Shown here: positions 34,848-44,471 of the stretch, piece by piece
Layout: every line of letters begins with the position of its first letter
Numbering within the stretch: position 1 is the stretch's first letter
Assembly: GCA_033549065.1 (NCBI GenBank)
Contig: JAWSUE010000007.1
Coordinates: forward strand, 62,001 to 126,000
DNA length: 64,000 bases
Source: Bacillota bacterium
GTDB lineage: Bacteria; Bacillota; Dethiobacteria; DTU022
Reading direction: 5' to 3'
The notes under the pieces: generated by a model
What the model was told of the DNA's origin: nothing
The model's input: only the letters and a program-made list of their open reading frames with translations
The model's database searches: none
Translations under genes and position numbers: made by a program

Positions 34848-36554
34848 ATGGCGGATAATAACGGAAATGAATTCAAGACAAACTTTATTTATACGATGAT
34901 CAGAGAGAATCTGGAAAAAGGTTTGCTGGAAAGTAACCAGGTGCATACCCGCTTCCCCCCCGAGCCTAACGGGTACCTGCATATAGGCCATGCCAAGGCT
35001 ATTTTGCTTAACTATTTCATAGCCAAAGACTTCAATGGAAAATTTAACCTTCGTTTTGACGACACCAATCCGATTCGTGAAGAGCAGGAGTTCGTCGATT
35101 CGATTATTGAAGATATCCGCTGGTTGGGCGCAGATTGGGAAGATCGTCTCTTTTTCAGTTCTGATTACTTTGAAGTTAAATATGAATTCGCCCTGCGGCT
35201 GATCAAGGCAGGAAGAGCCTATGTATGTGATTTGAACCAGGATGAGATGAGAGAATACCGGGGTACTTTGACCGAACCGGGAAAAGAGAGTCCCTATCGC
35301 AACCGTTCAATGGAAGAAAACATTGATCTCTTTGAACGGATGAAAAATGGAGAGTTTCCCAATGGCAGCAGGGTGCTCAGGGCAAAAATCGATATGGCTT
35401 CCGGCAATCTGAATATGCGGGACCCCGTTATTTACCGGATCCTCCATGCGACACACCATAATACAGGCGACAAGTGGTGTATCTATCCTATGTATGATTT
35501 CGATCATCCTTTCTCGGATGCCCTGGAAGGAATTACCCATTCGCTCTGTTCTATCGAGTATACAGATCACCGGCCCCTGTATGATTGGATCGTCGACAAT
35601 GCAGTTGAGCTCATACCTGAAGTTGTCAAGTTCAGGTCGAGGCAAACCGAATTTGCCCGACTTGATATGACTTATACCGTGATGAGCAAACGTAAACTGC
35701 GAAGGTTAGTTGAAGAAGGATATGTCGCCGGATGGGATGATCCCCGTATGCCAACTATCGCAGGTCTGCGCCGCCGGGGGGTAACTCCGGAGGCAATAGC
35801 TGATTTTCAGCAAAGAGTTGGTGTTTCCCGGGCGGATAGTAAAGTTGATATAGCACTTTTAGATCACTGCATACGGCAGGATCTTGAAACAAAAGCCCCT
35901 CGCCTCATGGCAGTAATTGAACCGCTAAAAGTAGTGATCACCAACTGGCCGGAAGGGCAGACAGAAATGGTTGAAATGGAGAATATGCCCGGTGACGACA
36001 GCGCCGGGACCAGGAAGGCCCCATTTAGCGGCGTAGTTTACATTGAATATGAAGATTTTATGGAAGATCCACCCAAAAAATTTTTCAGGCTTGCTCCAGG
36101 CAGGGAAGTTCGTTTGAAAGGCGCCTACATCATCTGCTGCGACAAGGTAATAAAAGATGCAGATGGTAATATAACAGAGCTGCACTGCAGTTATGATCCT
36201 CAAACAAAAAGCAGCCAGGACACAAGCGGCAAAAAGGTTAAGGGGGTTATTCACTGGGTATCGGCAGAACATGCAGCCAGCATAACGGTGAATCTTTATG
36301 ATAGACTTTTTACCGTTGAAAACCCTGAAGAAGACGATGAAAAAGATTTTGTTGCCCACATTAATGCCCAGTCTCTGGTTGTGTGCAAGAATGTTCCTGC
36401 CGAACCTGCCACAGCCGAAGCCTTACCGGGAAGCAGGTTTCAGTTCTTAAGAAAAGGCTATTTTTACCTGGATCCCCAGGAGGCAGAGAAGGGGAAGCCT
36501 GTTTTTAATCGAATTGTCCCCCTGCGGGACAGTTGGGCTAAAATAATGAAATAG
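34848..36554 (+). CDS. glnS: glutaminyl-tRNA synthetase
   Basis: Charges tRNA-Gln directly, 568 residues. The class I motif is [16 protein letters not shown] and the KMSKS equivalent is [10 protein letters not shown], the GlnRS-specific form; [17 protein letters not shown] follows the first motif. The C-terminal anticodon-binding beta-barrels are present. Many Firmicutes lack GlnRS and use GatCAB instead, so its presence is a lineage marker. AAAGGAGA precedes the ATG. Confidence 0.96.
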   Translation: MADNNGNEFKTNFIYTMIRENLEKGLLESNQVHTRFPPEPNGYLHIGHAKAILLNYFIAKDFNGKFNLRFDDTNPIREEQEFVDSIIEDIRWLGADWEDRLFFSSDYFEVKYEFALRLIKAGRAYVCDLNQDEMREYRGTLTEPGKESPYRNRSMEENIDLFERMKNGEFPNGSRVLRAKIDMASGNLNMRDPVIYRILHATHHNTGDKWCIYPMYDFDHPFSDALEGITHSLCSIEYTDHRPLYDWIVDNAVELIPEVVKFRSRQTEFARLDMTYTVMSKRKLRRLVEEGYVAGWDDPRMPTIAGLRRRGVTPEAIADFQQRVGVSRADSKVDIALLDHCIRQDLETKAPRLMAVIEPLKVVITNWPEGQTEMVEMENMPGDDSAGTRKAPFSGVVYIEYEDFMEDPPKKFFRLAPGREVRLKGAYIICCDKVIKDADGNITELHCSYDPQTKSSQDTSGKKVKGVIHWVSAEHAASITVNLYDRLFTVENPEEDDEKDFVAHINAQSLVVCKNVPAEPATAEALPGSRFQFLRKGYFYLDPQEAEKGKPVFNRIVPLRDSWAKIMK

Positions 36555-36759
36555 ACAATCCAGTGATATCTATTCCGGTGCCAATATAAAGTTAAAAACC
36601 GGGGCATATAATTCTAATACAATTCCGCTGGGCGGTCTTTTCGGAAGCCATATTGCTCTGGACAATTATGTATGCGCCAGCTGCGGTTACGTTGAAAGCT
36701 ATATAAATAATCCAAAAGATATTGAGAAAGTAAAGACCCGGTGGGGGAGAATCTGGTAA
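36550..36759 (+). pseudogene. zinc-ribbon-like protein remnant without a start codon
   Basis: A frame open from 36550 and ending at TAA 36757-36759 encodes a plausible protein tail: PLGGLFGSHIALDNYVCASC, then GYVESYINNPKDIEKVKTRW. The CxxC followed by GYVE resembles the second half of small zinc-ribbon proteins. No ATG, GTG or TTG lies in frame, and the usual first CxxC is missing. It is probably the 3' remnant of a decayed gene. It fills most of the 311-base gap between glnS and the metalloprotease gene; the rest shows nothing. Confidence 0.45.
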
Positions 36760-36865
36760 GATATTCTTCAGCGGAATGATCAGGAAATGTGCAGGTAACT
36801 GAAAAGGTGGCGGCGTTAAACTGGCATCAGTCGAACAAAAAATAATCAAAATCGACAAGCATACT

Positions 36866-37546
36866 TTGCAATTTGAGTTAATCAGGAAAAACGTGAAAAA
36901 TATAAACCTGCGGATCCGAAAAGATGCCACAGTTATGGTATCGGCGGGGGAGCATGTCCCTGATGAAATAATAGAAAAGTTTGTACGGAGCAAAGCATCC
37001 TGGATTCTGAAACATTTAAGGCATGTCGAAGAAAGAAAATCTGTAAAAGAACTTGATAATCTGGCAAATGACCATACAGTCTATTATCTCGGCATGCCTT
37101 ATAAATTGGAGGTAATTGAAACAGCAGGCAGGCAAACAGCCCTGTTCCAGGAAAATCAAATTATTCTGCTGGTTAAGGATCGGCATAACGTGGTAACCAA
37201 ACGAAATACATTTAATGCCTGGTTAAAAGAAAAAGGAAAAACAGAGTTCAAGCATTCTCTGGAAAGGATCCATCCCCTGGTTGCTGCCTACGATATCAAT
37301 AAGCCGAAAATTGTTATCAGAGCCATGAAGTCCAGGTGGGGCTCCTGTTCTTTTACCAATAATAAAATAACGCTCAATACTGAACTGCTAAAATATCCGG
37401 TTAAGTGTATTGATTATGTTGTATTACATGAACTGGCACATTTTAGATACAAGAAGCACGATCAGGCTTTTTATCAGTTTTTGACGAAAATAATGCCTGA
37501 TTGGAAAGAACGGAAAAAGATCTTAAAAGAAATTGCCGCATATTAA
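36866..37546 (+). CDS. YgjP-like M48-type metallopeptidase
   Basis: A zinc metalloprotease-like protein of the YgjP/DUF45 group, 226 residues from the TTG at 36866. The metal motif is VVLHELAHFRYKKHDQAFY, preceded by the family block MKSRWGSCSFTNNKITLNTE. The same frame continues upstream to 36803 and encodes SVEQKIIKIDKHT, which looks homologous to normal N-termini of the family; a rare start (CTG at 36821) or a lost ATG is possible. Function is uncertain. Confidence 0.82.
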   Translation: MQFELIRKNVKNINLRIRKDATVMVSAGEHVPDEIIEKFVRSKASWILKHLRHVEERKSVKELDNLANDHTVYYLGMPYKLEVIETAGRQTALFQENQIILLVKDRHNVVTKRNTFNAWLKEKGKTEFKHSLERIHPLVAAYDINKPKIVIRAMKSRWGSCSFTNNKITLNTELLKYPVKCIDYVVLHELAHFRYKKHDQAFYQFLTKIMPDWKERKKILKEIAAY

Positions 37547-37603
37547 TAAAATATAAAAAGCAGACTGACTATATTCAAGAGGTATATTAGAGATTTGCCT
37601 AAA

Positions 37604-37637
37604 ACACCGGGGCTTTAATTTAAGCTTACCCGGGTGT
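37604..37637. terminator. hairpin between convergent genes
   Basis: ACACCGGGG (37604-37612) faces CCCGGGTGT (37629-37637) with one bulge, around an inner GCTT/AAGC pairing. It lies between the metalloprotease gene and the opposing HAAS gene. Confidence 0.5.
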
Positions 37638-37657
37638 ATGTTGGCGTTGGTGATTTT

Positions 37658-38662
37658 TTATCTGGATAATTGGTATTTGAAGCCTTTAACCAGGTTAACA
37701 ATAGAATCGATCAGCAGGGCGAAGGCAACAACTATCGTTAAGCCAGTTAAAGCTGTGCCCCAGAGTGCAAATGGATCTGATTCAACCGGAATAATACCCA
37801 GACTCATCCAGAATTCAAAAAATGCATTATTCCATAATCCTTCACCACGGATGAAAATGACAAACAGCCCAAAGGATACTGCATTGAAAGCCAGGTTGGT
37901 TATAGCTAGAGTAGGAGTCCATTTTCCCGCTGCCAGTTTAAGTGATTCCTTAACAATTCCCAAAGCTACCATAATATTAAGTAGTGGTAGAAAAGTCCGG
38001 AAAACATCATGGCTGAACAGGGGTATTACCCTGGTAATGCCTTCATCCCCAAAAATATAAATACCAATCAGATGTTCGGCTGTATTCAGGATAATTATGG
38101 CGATTACTGCAAATAATATACCCAGGATAGATTCAACTGGTTTAATTTCCGTTTCCTTCGACGGCAGTTCAGGAAGATCTGCCGGAGTCCATTTGTCATC
38201 TTTAAATTCTTTTCCGATTGCCACACCCTGATATTCTAAAACTGCAAAAACGATCGTGACCCAGGCAAAGCCCTGGAAAAAAGCTCCGATCAGGTTTCCG
38301 AAATAACGACCGATCACACTGATCAGGCTGTCAGGAGGAGTAACAATATAACCTATTGTAGTTGCCAGGGTCATACCGAATGCGATAGCGGCAATTACAA
38401 TTTTAACCACTAATATATAGGTGTCAAAGTTATCTGGTCCAATCAAATACCTGCTCTTCGCCCTGTACTGATCTGCCAGTTTAACTGGATCGCCAAGTTC
38501 CATAAGAACCTGATCAACAGTTTGTGCCGTGTATTCTGGTTTGTCTGTTTTTCCGCTCAGCATATCCTCGATCAAACCTCTTAACTCTTTTTCTATATCT
38601 TTACGCTGGTTTTCGGGCAGTCTCCTGGTAACTGCATAAATGTATCTGTCTATCTTTTCCAT
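37658..38662 (-). CDS. HAAS-domain multi-pass membrane protein
   Basis: A 334-residue protein. The first 75 residues (AVTRRLPENQRKDIEKELRG and MELGDPVKLADQYR) form a HAAS/DUF1700-like helical domain, and about six hydrophobic segments follow. Such proteins sit beside PadR regulators, as here: the PadR gene ends two bases upstream. The role may be membrane stress or signal sensing; no catalytic residues are apparent. Confidence 0.8.
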   Translation of the reverse strand: MEKIDRYIYAVTRRLPENQRKDIEKELRGLIEDMLSGKTDKPEYTAQTVDQVLMELGDPVKLADQYRAKSRYLIGPDNFDTYILVVKIVIAAIAFGMTLATTIGYIVTPPDSLISVIGRYFGNLIGAFFQGFAWVTIVFAVLEYQGVAIGKEFKDDKWTPADLPELPSKETEIKPVESILGILFAVIAIIILNTAEHLIGIYIFGDEGITRVIPLFSHDVFRTFLPLLNIMVALGIVKESLKLAAGKWTPTLAITNLAFNAVSFGLFVIFIRGEGLWNNAFFEFWMSLGIIPVESDPFALWGTALTGLTIVVAFALLIDSIVNLVKGFKYQLSR

Positions 38663-38664
38663 TA

Positions 38665-39012
38665 CTAATCCACCTCTTCGGGATTGATAAGATTATGCAT
38701 ACTCATATTTATTAATTGCCATTCCTCTGTTAACTTTTTGTATATCTCATTTCCTTTTCTGCTCAGTTTGTAAAACTTTCGAGGTCGGTTTTCACTGGTA
38801 TCCCAGCTGCTTTCCAGTAATCCCTGTTTTTCCAGCCGCCTTAGCAGAGGGTAGAGTGTTCCCGGTTCAACGGGAAAACCTTTTTGCTCAAGGATTTGGA
38901 CCAGTGAGTAGCCGTACTGGGGGTCTGAAAGCTGGCTTAGGACAGCCAGAATCACTGCACCCCTGCGCAGTTCCATTAAAAAGCTGCTGATTAACTCTTC
39001 TATTTTCTCCAT
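38665..39012 (-). CDS. PadR-family transcriptional regulator
   Basis: A 115-residue winged-helix repressor with LRRGAVILAVLSQLSDPQYG, the QILEQKGFPVEPGTLYPLLR recognition region and the wing SSWDTSENRPRKFYKLSRKG. It is coupled to the HAAS membrane gene downstream and likely controls both. A palindrome overlaps its promoter. Confidence 0.92.
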   Translation of the reverse strand: MEKIEELISSFLMELRRGAVILAVLSQLSDPQYGYSLVQILEQKGFPVEPGTLYPLLRRLEKQGLLESSWDTSENRPRKFYKLSRKGNEIYKKLTEEWQLINMSMHNLINPEEVD

Positions 39013-39030
39013 ATGTAATCACCCGGTTAG

Positions 39031-39064
39031 ATTATACTGTGTGCTATACACTATTGTCAATAGT
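39031..39064 (-). promoter_or_regulatory. padR promoter with palindromic operator
   Basis: On the minus strand, TTGACA (39060-39055), 18 bp and TATAAT (39036-39031). A perfect palindrome ACTATTG-N-CAATAGT (39050-39064) covers the -35 box, a good place for autorepression by the PadR protein. Confidence 0.75.
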
Positions 39065-39115
39065 ATATTAAAAATTAATTTATAATAATGGGGGCTAAAG
39101 TGTTTGTTATTATTT

Positions 39116-40255
39116 CTACCGGTTCTCATCTTCAATTTCAATATTGATACCAGGCTGTGTGGGAAAACCATTGAGGGGGCCGATGTTTATCTGGTCTCTC
39201 GGGCAGGTGAGTTCTGTTTGTAGGTAAGCTGTCAACAATGAAGCAACTGCATTCAGTGAATTTATGTGAACCCGTTCATATCCGTGGGATGCGTCAACAC
39301 CGAAACCGACCAACGCTGTGCGCAGATCATTACCTGCCGCGAGAGCTGATGCGCTGTCACTGCTGTAATATTTAAATACTTCCCGGCTGTGTATAATTTT
39401 ATATTCCCTGCATAAACTGATCAGTCGATGGCTTAAATGATAATCAAAAGGTCCGGCGGAATCCATCATGCAGATCGTTGCACCCATCTCTGATGAATTC
39501 TGTCCTTCAGCAACGGTAGCATTGTCTACGGTAACCATTTCCGCCACTTTCTCCTGCAGACCGGTTGAAGCCCCTACACCAACTTCCTCTGCGATCGTAA
39601 ACAGCAGCTTGCAGGTGACAGGAAGATGAGCATTATTTTCCCAGAGTGCTTTCGCTGTTCCCAGAACTAATGCTACTCCAGCCTTGTTATCCAGATGTCG
39701 GGCGTTTATATAGCCACTTTCACTTGTTTCAGGGGAAGCATCAACAGCGATATAATCACCCACATTGACGCCCATTTTGTTGAGATCTGCTTCGGTTTGG
39801 CAATTTTCATCTATACGCACTTCAACGTTTTCCCAACTTATTTTCAACTGATCAATTTTTTTATCAAAAGTGTGCCCCGATGCCAGTATGGGCAGTATTG
39901 TTCCTCTGATCGTTTTTTCATCGGTAAACAAAGTAATTCTGGCTCCTTCTGCAAAACGGCTTGACCAATTTCCGATTGGAACAATTTCAATCCGACCGTT
40001 CCCTTTCAAACGTTTAACCATTGCGCCCAGTGTATCAAGGTGTGTGACAACAGCCCTGCTCGGGTTATCCTGACCACCCGGGAGAACAGCTCTGATTGCG
40101 CCCCTTCTGGTAAGCTGAAAGTTTATTCCCAGGCGGGATAGCTCTTCACCGACAAAATGGACTATCTGATCAGTATAGCCGGTTGGGCTGGGAATATTCA
40201 GTAATTTTATCAATATGTCGATCATGTAGTCCATATCAACCTTGAGCGGTTTCAT
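39116..40255 (-). CDS. M42-family aminopeptidase, NAGGN-system type
   Basis: A cytosolic metallo-aminopeptidase of 379 residues. Metal and catalytic residues are visible in VVTHLDTLGAMVK, INARHLDNKAG, FTIAEEVGVGAS and GVDASHGYER. The N-terminal LLNIPSPTGYTDQIV and LTRRGAIRAVLPG match the branch I know as the NAGGN osmoprotectant-associated peptidase. No NAGGN synthesis genes are in the window. It stands alone with its own AGGGAG ribosome site. Confidence 0.85.
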   Translation of the reverse strand: MKPLKVDMDYMIDILIKLLNIPSPTGYTDQIVHFVGEELSRLGINFQLTRRGAIRAVLPGGQDNPSRAVVTHLDTLGAMVKRLKGNGRIEIVPIGNWSSRFAEGARITLFTDEKTIRGTILPILASGHTFDKKIDQLKISWENVEVRIDENCQTEADLNKMGVNVGDYIAVDASPETSESGYINARHLDNKAGVALVLGTAKALWENNAHLPVTCKLLFTIAEEVGVGASTGLQEKVAEMVTVDNATVAEGQNSSEMGATICMMDSAGPFDYHLSHRLISLCREYKIIHSREVFKYYSSDSASALAAGNDLRTALVGFGVDASHGYERVHINSLNAVASLLTAYLQTELTCPRDQINIGPLNGFPTQPGINIEIEDENR

Positions 40256-40439
40256 TATTTAAACTCCCTTCAAAAATATAAAAGCCTGCCAACTATAAGC
40301 AGGTAAGATTACTGCTCTTATATTATATTCCTTCGTGGTTGATGTAATAATTTCCTTCTTCATCTTACTTTTTCGGATCACGATCCGGGCAACATTTCAG
40401 CTGTGATATAATTAGTTCTACTGAAAGGTGGATCATATT

Positions 40440-40880
40440 ATGAAATCAGCTGAAGGAAATATTGGTAGAATCTTTATGATCAGGCTTGAAGATGGAGATA
40501 TCATACCAGACTGCCTTGAAGATTTTGCATCAAAAAACAACATTAAAACCGGAATGGTTACATTGATCGGAGGAATGGGTAAGGGAAATATTGTTACCGG
40601 ACCACGGGATGGCAAACAGGTGCCCCCTGAACCGATAATTACACCCCTGGAGGGTGTTCATGAAGTATTAGCGTCAGGAATTATAGCTCCGGATGGATCA
40701 GGCAAACCTGTCCTGCATATACACGGTGCATTGGGTAGGGATGGCAGGATGCTCGGAGGCTGCTTACGCCCGGGTCTATCTACCTGGCTGGTCGGGGAAG
40801 TGATCGTAACCGAAATCCTGGGCTTAAGCAGCAAGCGTCTACCCGATGCAAAAAGTGGTTTTTCCTTACTCGAGCCTTAA
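40440..40880 (+). CDS. PCC/DUF296-domain protein
   Basis: A 146-residue single-domain protein of the PPC (DUF296) family, here from the ATG at 40440, eight bases after AAAGGTGG. Typical segments are RIFMIRLEDGDIIPDCLEDF, GMVTLIGGMGKG and PVLHIHGALGRDGRMLGGCL with the His-x-His metal pair. Bacterial members form trimers and bind a metal; plant relatives have AT-hooks, absent here. Role unknown. Confidence 0.82.
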   Translation: MKSAEGNIGRIFMIRLEDGDIIPDCLEDFASKNNIKTGMVTLIGGMGKGNIVTGPRDGKQVPPEPIITPLEGVHEVLASGIIAPDGSGKPVLHIHGALGRDGRMLGGCLRPGLSTWLVGEVIVTEILGLSSKRLPDAKSGFSLLEP

Positions 40881-40900
40881 AATACTTTCTTTGAAACAAA

Positions 40901-41038
40901 CTACTGAACATCCCTTTTTTTAAGCTGATTGATTTCTGCTTCCAATTCATATACTTCTTTTTTCAGCGTATTCAGTTGGGTCAATGCTGCGATAGCAAAA
41001 ACAAATGCGATCGGAGCCAGCAAACCAACAAATTCCAT
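40901..41038 (-). CDS. 45-residue membrane-anchored coiled-coil protein
   Basis: A short frame with a good AGGTGG ribosome site. It predicts one membrane helix (FVGLLAPIAFVFAIAALT) followed by an amphipathic heptad stretch (LNTLKKEVYELEAEINQLKK). It lies 87 bases after the ABC permease gene on the same strand and might be its small accessory protein. No family recognised. Confidence 0.7.
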   Translation of the reverse strand: MEFVGLLAPIAFVFAIAALTQLNTLKKEVYELEAEINQLKKRDVQ

Positions 41039-41125
41039 TATTATCACCACCTATTTATTTATTCTCTGCGGAAAGTTTTAGAATTTTAAAACTGGCGTTT
41101 TAGTTCTCTGTATTAGACAACTGAA

Positions 41126-42793
41126 TTAAACTTCTATATCCCTGTATCTTCGTGGAGCTATACGAACTAATAGTTTATAGAAAAGGAAGCCCAGAAGAAG
41201 CGCACTGCCCATGGTAGCCGGGTACAATAACACTTCACTGCTGCTTAACTGATATGTTATCCATCCGACAGCAAAGATAATTGCGTAGATAATGCCTCCG
41301 GCTGCCATCCCCAGGAGCACATTTACATTTTGTTTGATCGCTTTCTGGGGGTTATCCCAGTTGAGGTACGGCCGCAGCAGATCGATGAAGAGGTTGGCGA
41401 TTATTGCCGGAAAGCTGAATATCAAGCCGGCGATAATTGCCAGTATTAATTGATAAATGCTGAGCGGTAGAAAAACCAGGCTGACAATTACAACGAGCGG
41501 AACTGTCAGAAATGTGATCAGGTAGCAGTATAATAACTTACCCCATATTTGTTTGCCGGCCGATACAGGAATAGCCTGTGAAATCCAGAAAAGTTTTCCT
41601 TCCCTCGAAAAAGAGCTTGAGGAAGCCGGCGCAAATATAGCCATTATGGCAATAAATCCTGAAATAAACCCAATCTGGGCAAATAGAGGAATTTCATTTC
41701 TTAATGTAGCAATAATATCGGTAATAGCTCCTTCGCTGATCAGTGGAATGACCAAAAAGACGGGAACAATAATTAAGATCACCAGGGAGTTGAATAGATA
41801 GACCGGGGTTCGCAGCAGGTATTTGATCTCCCTCATGGCTATCGCCCGGGAAGGAGAAGCAACAGCAGTGATCTTCCTGGTAAACCTATCTTCTGAAATA
41901 ACTTTACCCCTGCTTATCTCGGTTCCACCGATCAGACCACGGTAAAAAAGCTTCTGTCCAACCAGGTATACAAAAATTAGTCCGGTCAGGTTAACTCCAA
42001 TAAAGTAAATAAAGTTCAACAATGAGATCACTCCGCCAACGGCAAGAGCGCGCGTTGCCAGGATGGCAGGAGGATAGAGGCGGGTTATATAGCTGAGGAT
42101 GCCTTCATTTCTCTGAAGCAGATCCTCAATATAGGCTATTTCTTCACCATCAGGAATTCCAGTCAGAAAATAGTTCAAGGCGAAGACTAGAAGCAGTAAA
42201 ACAACCATACCGATTATCCGGAATGTATCACGTCTTTTACTCAGGTTTGTCAGGCTCATCAGCAAAAGAACAAATAGTGAAGCGATTCCGAGGGGGACAA
42301 TCGGAACGAGAAAAAATATACCGAGGGAAATAATCCAGTAAAGAAAACCTGCATTTGTGCCGATACCGAAAACCCATATGGCTGGGAGCATAAATGGAGC
42401 GATTGTTATATATTCATAGGATATAATTACTGCAAATTTTGATCCTAGAATAGCCCCCGGCTGGAGAGGAAGGGGGACCAGCAGAGTAAGATCGTGTGAG
42501 AAGAAAAAGACAGACATGACATATGTGAGACCGAAAAAGAATACAAGCATGGAAGATATCATCAAGCCAGTGGCGAGGATAACTTCAGGCTGTCCCAATC
42601 TGACGGTAACATTAAAGGCACTTTGCAGCATTGTATAGTAGAGAACAATCAGGGGGCCAAGGCTGACAATAACAATTAAGGCCAGACCAATTGACCCGAA
42701 AAATTTTTTCTTGTTGTTTTTTAGATTCCAGTGTAGTGTTGAAAGACCAAAACTGATTCTTAACTGTACTTTTATCAGATCGATTAACTTCAT
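41126..42793 (-). CDS. ABC-2-like exporter permease
   Basis: A large multi-span membrane protein of 555 residues with about 12 hydrophobic segments, such as SLGPLIVLYYTMLQ and GIASLFVLLLMSLT. The cytosolic middle segment (RFTRKITAVASPSRAIAMRE) separates two halves. The start overlaps the ATPase stop by four bases, so both form one export system. Family is the large ABC-2 type of unknown substrate. Confidence 0.82.
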   Translation of the reverse strand: MKLIDLIKVQLRISFGLSTLHWNLKNNKKKFFGSIGLALIVIVSLGPLIVLYYTMLQSAFNVTVRLGQPEVILATGLMISSMLVFFFGLTYVMSVFFFSHDLTLLVPLPLQPGAILGSKFAVIISYEYITIAPFMLPAIWVFGIGTNAGFLYWIISLGIFFLVPIVPLGIASLFVLLLMSLTNLSKRRDTFRIIGMVVLLLLVFALNYFLTGIPDGEEIAYIEDLLQRNEGILSYITRLYPPAILATRALAVGGVISLLNFIYFIGVNLTGLIFVYLVGQKLFYRGLIGGTEISRGKVISEDRFTRKITAVASPSRAIAMREIKYLLRTPVYLFNSLVILIIVPVFLVIPLISEGAITDIIATLRNEIPLFAQIGFISGFIAIMAIFAPASSSSFSREGKLFWISQAIPVSAGKQIWGKLLYCYLITFLTVPLVVIVSLVFLPLSIYQLILAIIAGLIFSFPAIIANLFIDLLRPYLNWDNPQKAIKQNVNVLLGMAAGGIIYAIIFAVGWITYQLSSSEVLLYPATMGSALLLGFLFYKLLVRIAPRRYRDIEV

Positions 42794-43515
42794 TTTTCAG
42801 TCAGCTCCAGGAAAATATTTTCAAGGGTTTCGCGGTTGGCGGCCATATTCTTAAGTTCGTCCATGGTGCCGCAGGCAATTAATTTCCCATGATTGATGAT
42901 CCCGATCCTATCACATAATCTTTCGGCAACTTCGAGAATATGCGTGGAAAAGAATACTGTTTTACCTTTCTCGCAGTGCTCTCTCATGTAGTTTTTAAGA
43001 TTATTTGAAGAGCGGGGATCGAGGCCAACCATCGGTTCATCAAGAATAAACACCTCAGGTTCATGCAGCATGGCTCCAACCAGGACTATTTTCTGACGCA
43101 TGCCATGAGAGTAAGACTGGATCAGATCTCCCACCGAATCGCTAAGTGAAAATAGATCAAGCAGGTAGGGTATTCTTTTAAGGCGATCTTCTGCCGGTAC
43201 CTCATAGACATCACCCATAAAATTCAGATATTCGATACCGGTAAGCTTTTCATAAACTTCAGGACTGTCAGGAACAAAACTGATTATTTTTTTAACTTCT
43301 AAGGGTTCATTATTAATACTTTTACCGTTGATCGTAACTTCCCCGTTTTCCGGTTTCAGCAAACCAACCATCATCTTAATCGTTGTTGTTTTGCCAGCCC
43401 CGTTTGGTCCAAGAAACCCGAATATCTCACCGTGCTCAATATTAAGATTTAAGTCATCTACTGCTTTTACTGTACCCCTGTTGTAGCTTTTCGAGAGATT
43501 CATGATTTCAATCAA
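42790..43515 (-). CDS. ABC transporter ATP-binding protein
   Basis: A 241-residue ATPase with Walker A GPNGAGKTTTIKM, Q-loop region ISFVPDSPEVYEKL, signature YSHGMRQKIVL (a variant of LSGGQ common in ABC-2 exporters), Walker B VFILDEPMVGLD and H-loop FFSTHILEVAE. It partners with the permease downstream. It resembles CcmA/YxlF-type exporter ATPases. Confidence 0.93.
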   Translation of the reverse strand: MIEIMNLSKSYNRGTVKAVDDLNLNIEHGEIFGFLGPNGAGKTTTIKMMVGLLKPENGEVTINGKSINNEPLEVKKIISFVPDSPEVYEKLTGIEYLNFMGDVYEVPAEDRLKRIPYLLDLFSLSDSVGDLIQSYSHGMRQKIVLVGAMLHEPEVFILDEPMVGLDPRSSNNLKNYMREHCEKGKTVFFSTHILEVAERLCDRIGIINHGKLIACGTMDELKNMAANRETLENIFLELTEK

Positions 43516-43575
43516 CTTTTTTCCTCCTCACCAAAGGTTTCTTTTTTAATCCGTATCAGTGTATCGCTGAATTTA

Positions 43576-43930
43576 TCAGGCTCGGCCATCAATCACTTCA
43601 TAATATTTATTGACTAGTTCCAGGGGTGTATTACGATCTTTTACTCCTGAAATAAAATAAACTGGGATCGAGATTTTCTTTATATCCGTTAAGAGGGAAA
43701 AATCCTGTGTTTCTTCCCACATTGGTCCACTTCCCCTGGTCGCCCCCTGCAGCCAGGCAAGATAATCTTTTAGCTTATATTCAGGTGATTTCAGAGCAAT
43801 CCAGTTCGGCAATGATATCGCCCAGATCATTTTTGATCGATCTGGTTTTTCCCGAAGACAATTCTTTGTATGCTAATAAAATAATAGAAATCAGAAGTAA
43901 AAAAATGAATAATCTCAATAAAAATTTCAA
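43576..43930 (-). pseudogene. decayed alpha/beta hydrolase gene
   Basis: Two pieces of one gene are visible in different frames. From a TTG at 43930, with AGGAAG eight bases upstream, a membrane-anchored N-terminus reads LKFLLRLFIFLLLISIILLA. From 43830 another frame encodes the C-terminal portion: LKDYLAWLQGATRGSGPMWE, then IPVYFISGVKDRNTPLELVN, ending early at a TGA. The catalytic core is missing and the final His region is lost, so the gene has suffered a deletion, a frameshift and truncation. Confidence 0.7.
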
Positions 43931-43951
43931 ATCTACGCACTTCCTGTTTTC

Positions 43952-44362
43952 TTATTGACCATTTGTGCCTACAGATGTCAAAGCATTTTCAATTGCCTTA
44001 AGTATTATCTTACTGCTGGATGTTACCCCACTGATCAGATCAACCTGCAGAGACTGGGCTTCAATTACCCGCTGGGGTAATACTTCTGCTTCCTCACCCC
44101 GGCCATGCCTGTGCTCAAGCAGAATATTAGTTATCCGGTGTTCTTTAACAGTTACTTCAACTGCGGCGCCTACCCAAACCGACTCAGCTGATCCGGTATA
44201 TATACCGTCCTCTATTTGGCTTAAATCTACTTCTCCGATAGTTATCTCCTCAATGGTTTCCCTGTATTTTGCCAGATCAGAAAGATACTTTCCGCCGATT
44301 GCTCCGCCGACTACCAACGCTGCAGCAATCACTATAAATAAAATCTTAACTCTTTTTTTCAA
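43952..44362 (-). CDS. FMN-binding domain protein, membrane-anchored
   Basis: A 136-residue protein from the TTG at 44362, nine bases after AAAGGA. The N-terminus is basic then hydrophobic (KILFIVIAAALVVGGAIGG), placing the domain outside the membrane. The FMN_bind domain ends in VDLISGVTSSSKII, the site where a flavin transferase would attach FMN through the Thr. No ApbE-type transferase is in the window. Electron transfer role is inferred. Confidence 0.83.
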   Translation of the reverse strand: MKKRVKILFIVIAAALVVGGAIGGKYLSDLAKYRETIEEITIGEVDLSQIEDGIYTGSAESVWVGAAVEVTVKEHRITNILLEHRHGRGEEAEVLPQRVIEAQSLQVDLISGVTSSSKIILKAIENALTSVGTNGQ

Positions 44363-44471
44363 CTCATTCCGTCCTTTCAATCCATTTAAATGTGAACAAA
44401 TAAACTCATAAGCCAATTTTAACAGATAAGCTCAAGTAATTGTGTGCATTCCTGAACTCTAATTTTTATGA

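Noticed and set aside
37638-38060. 140-codon plus-strand frame
   Set aside because: It lies fully antisense to the HAAS membrane protein, which has a clear partner gene and motifs.
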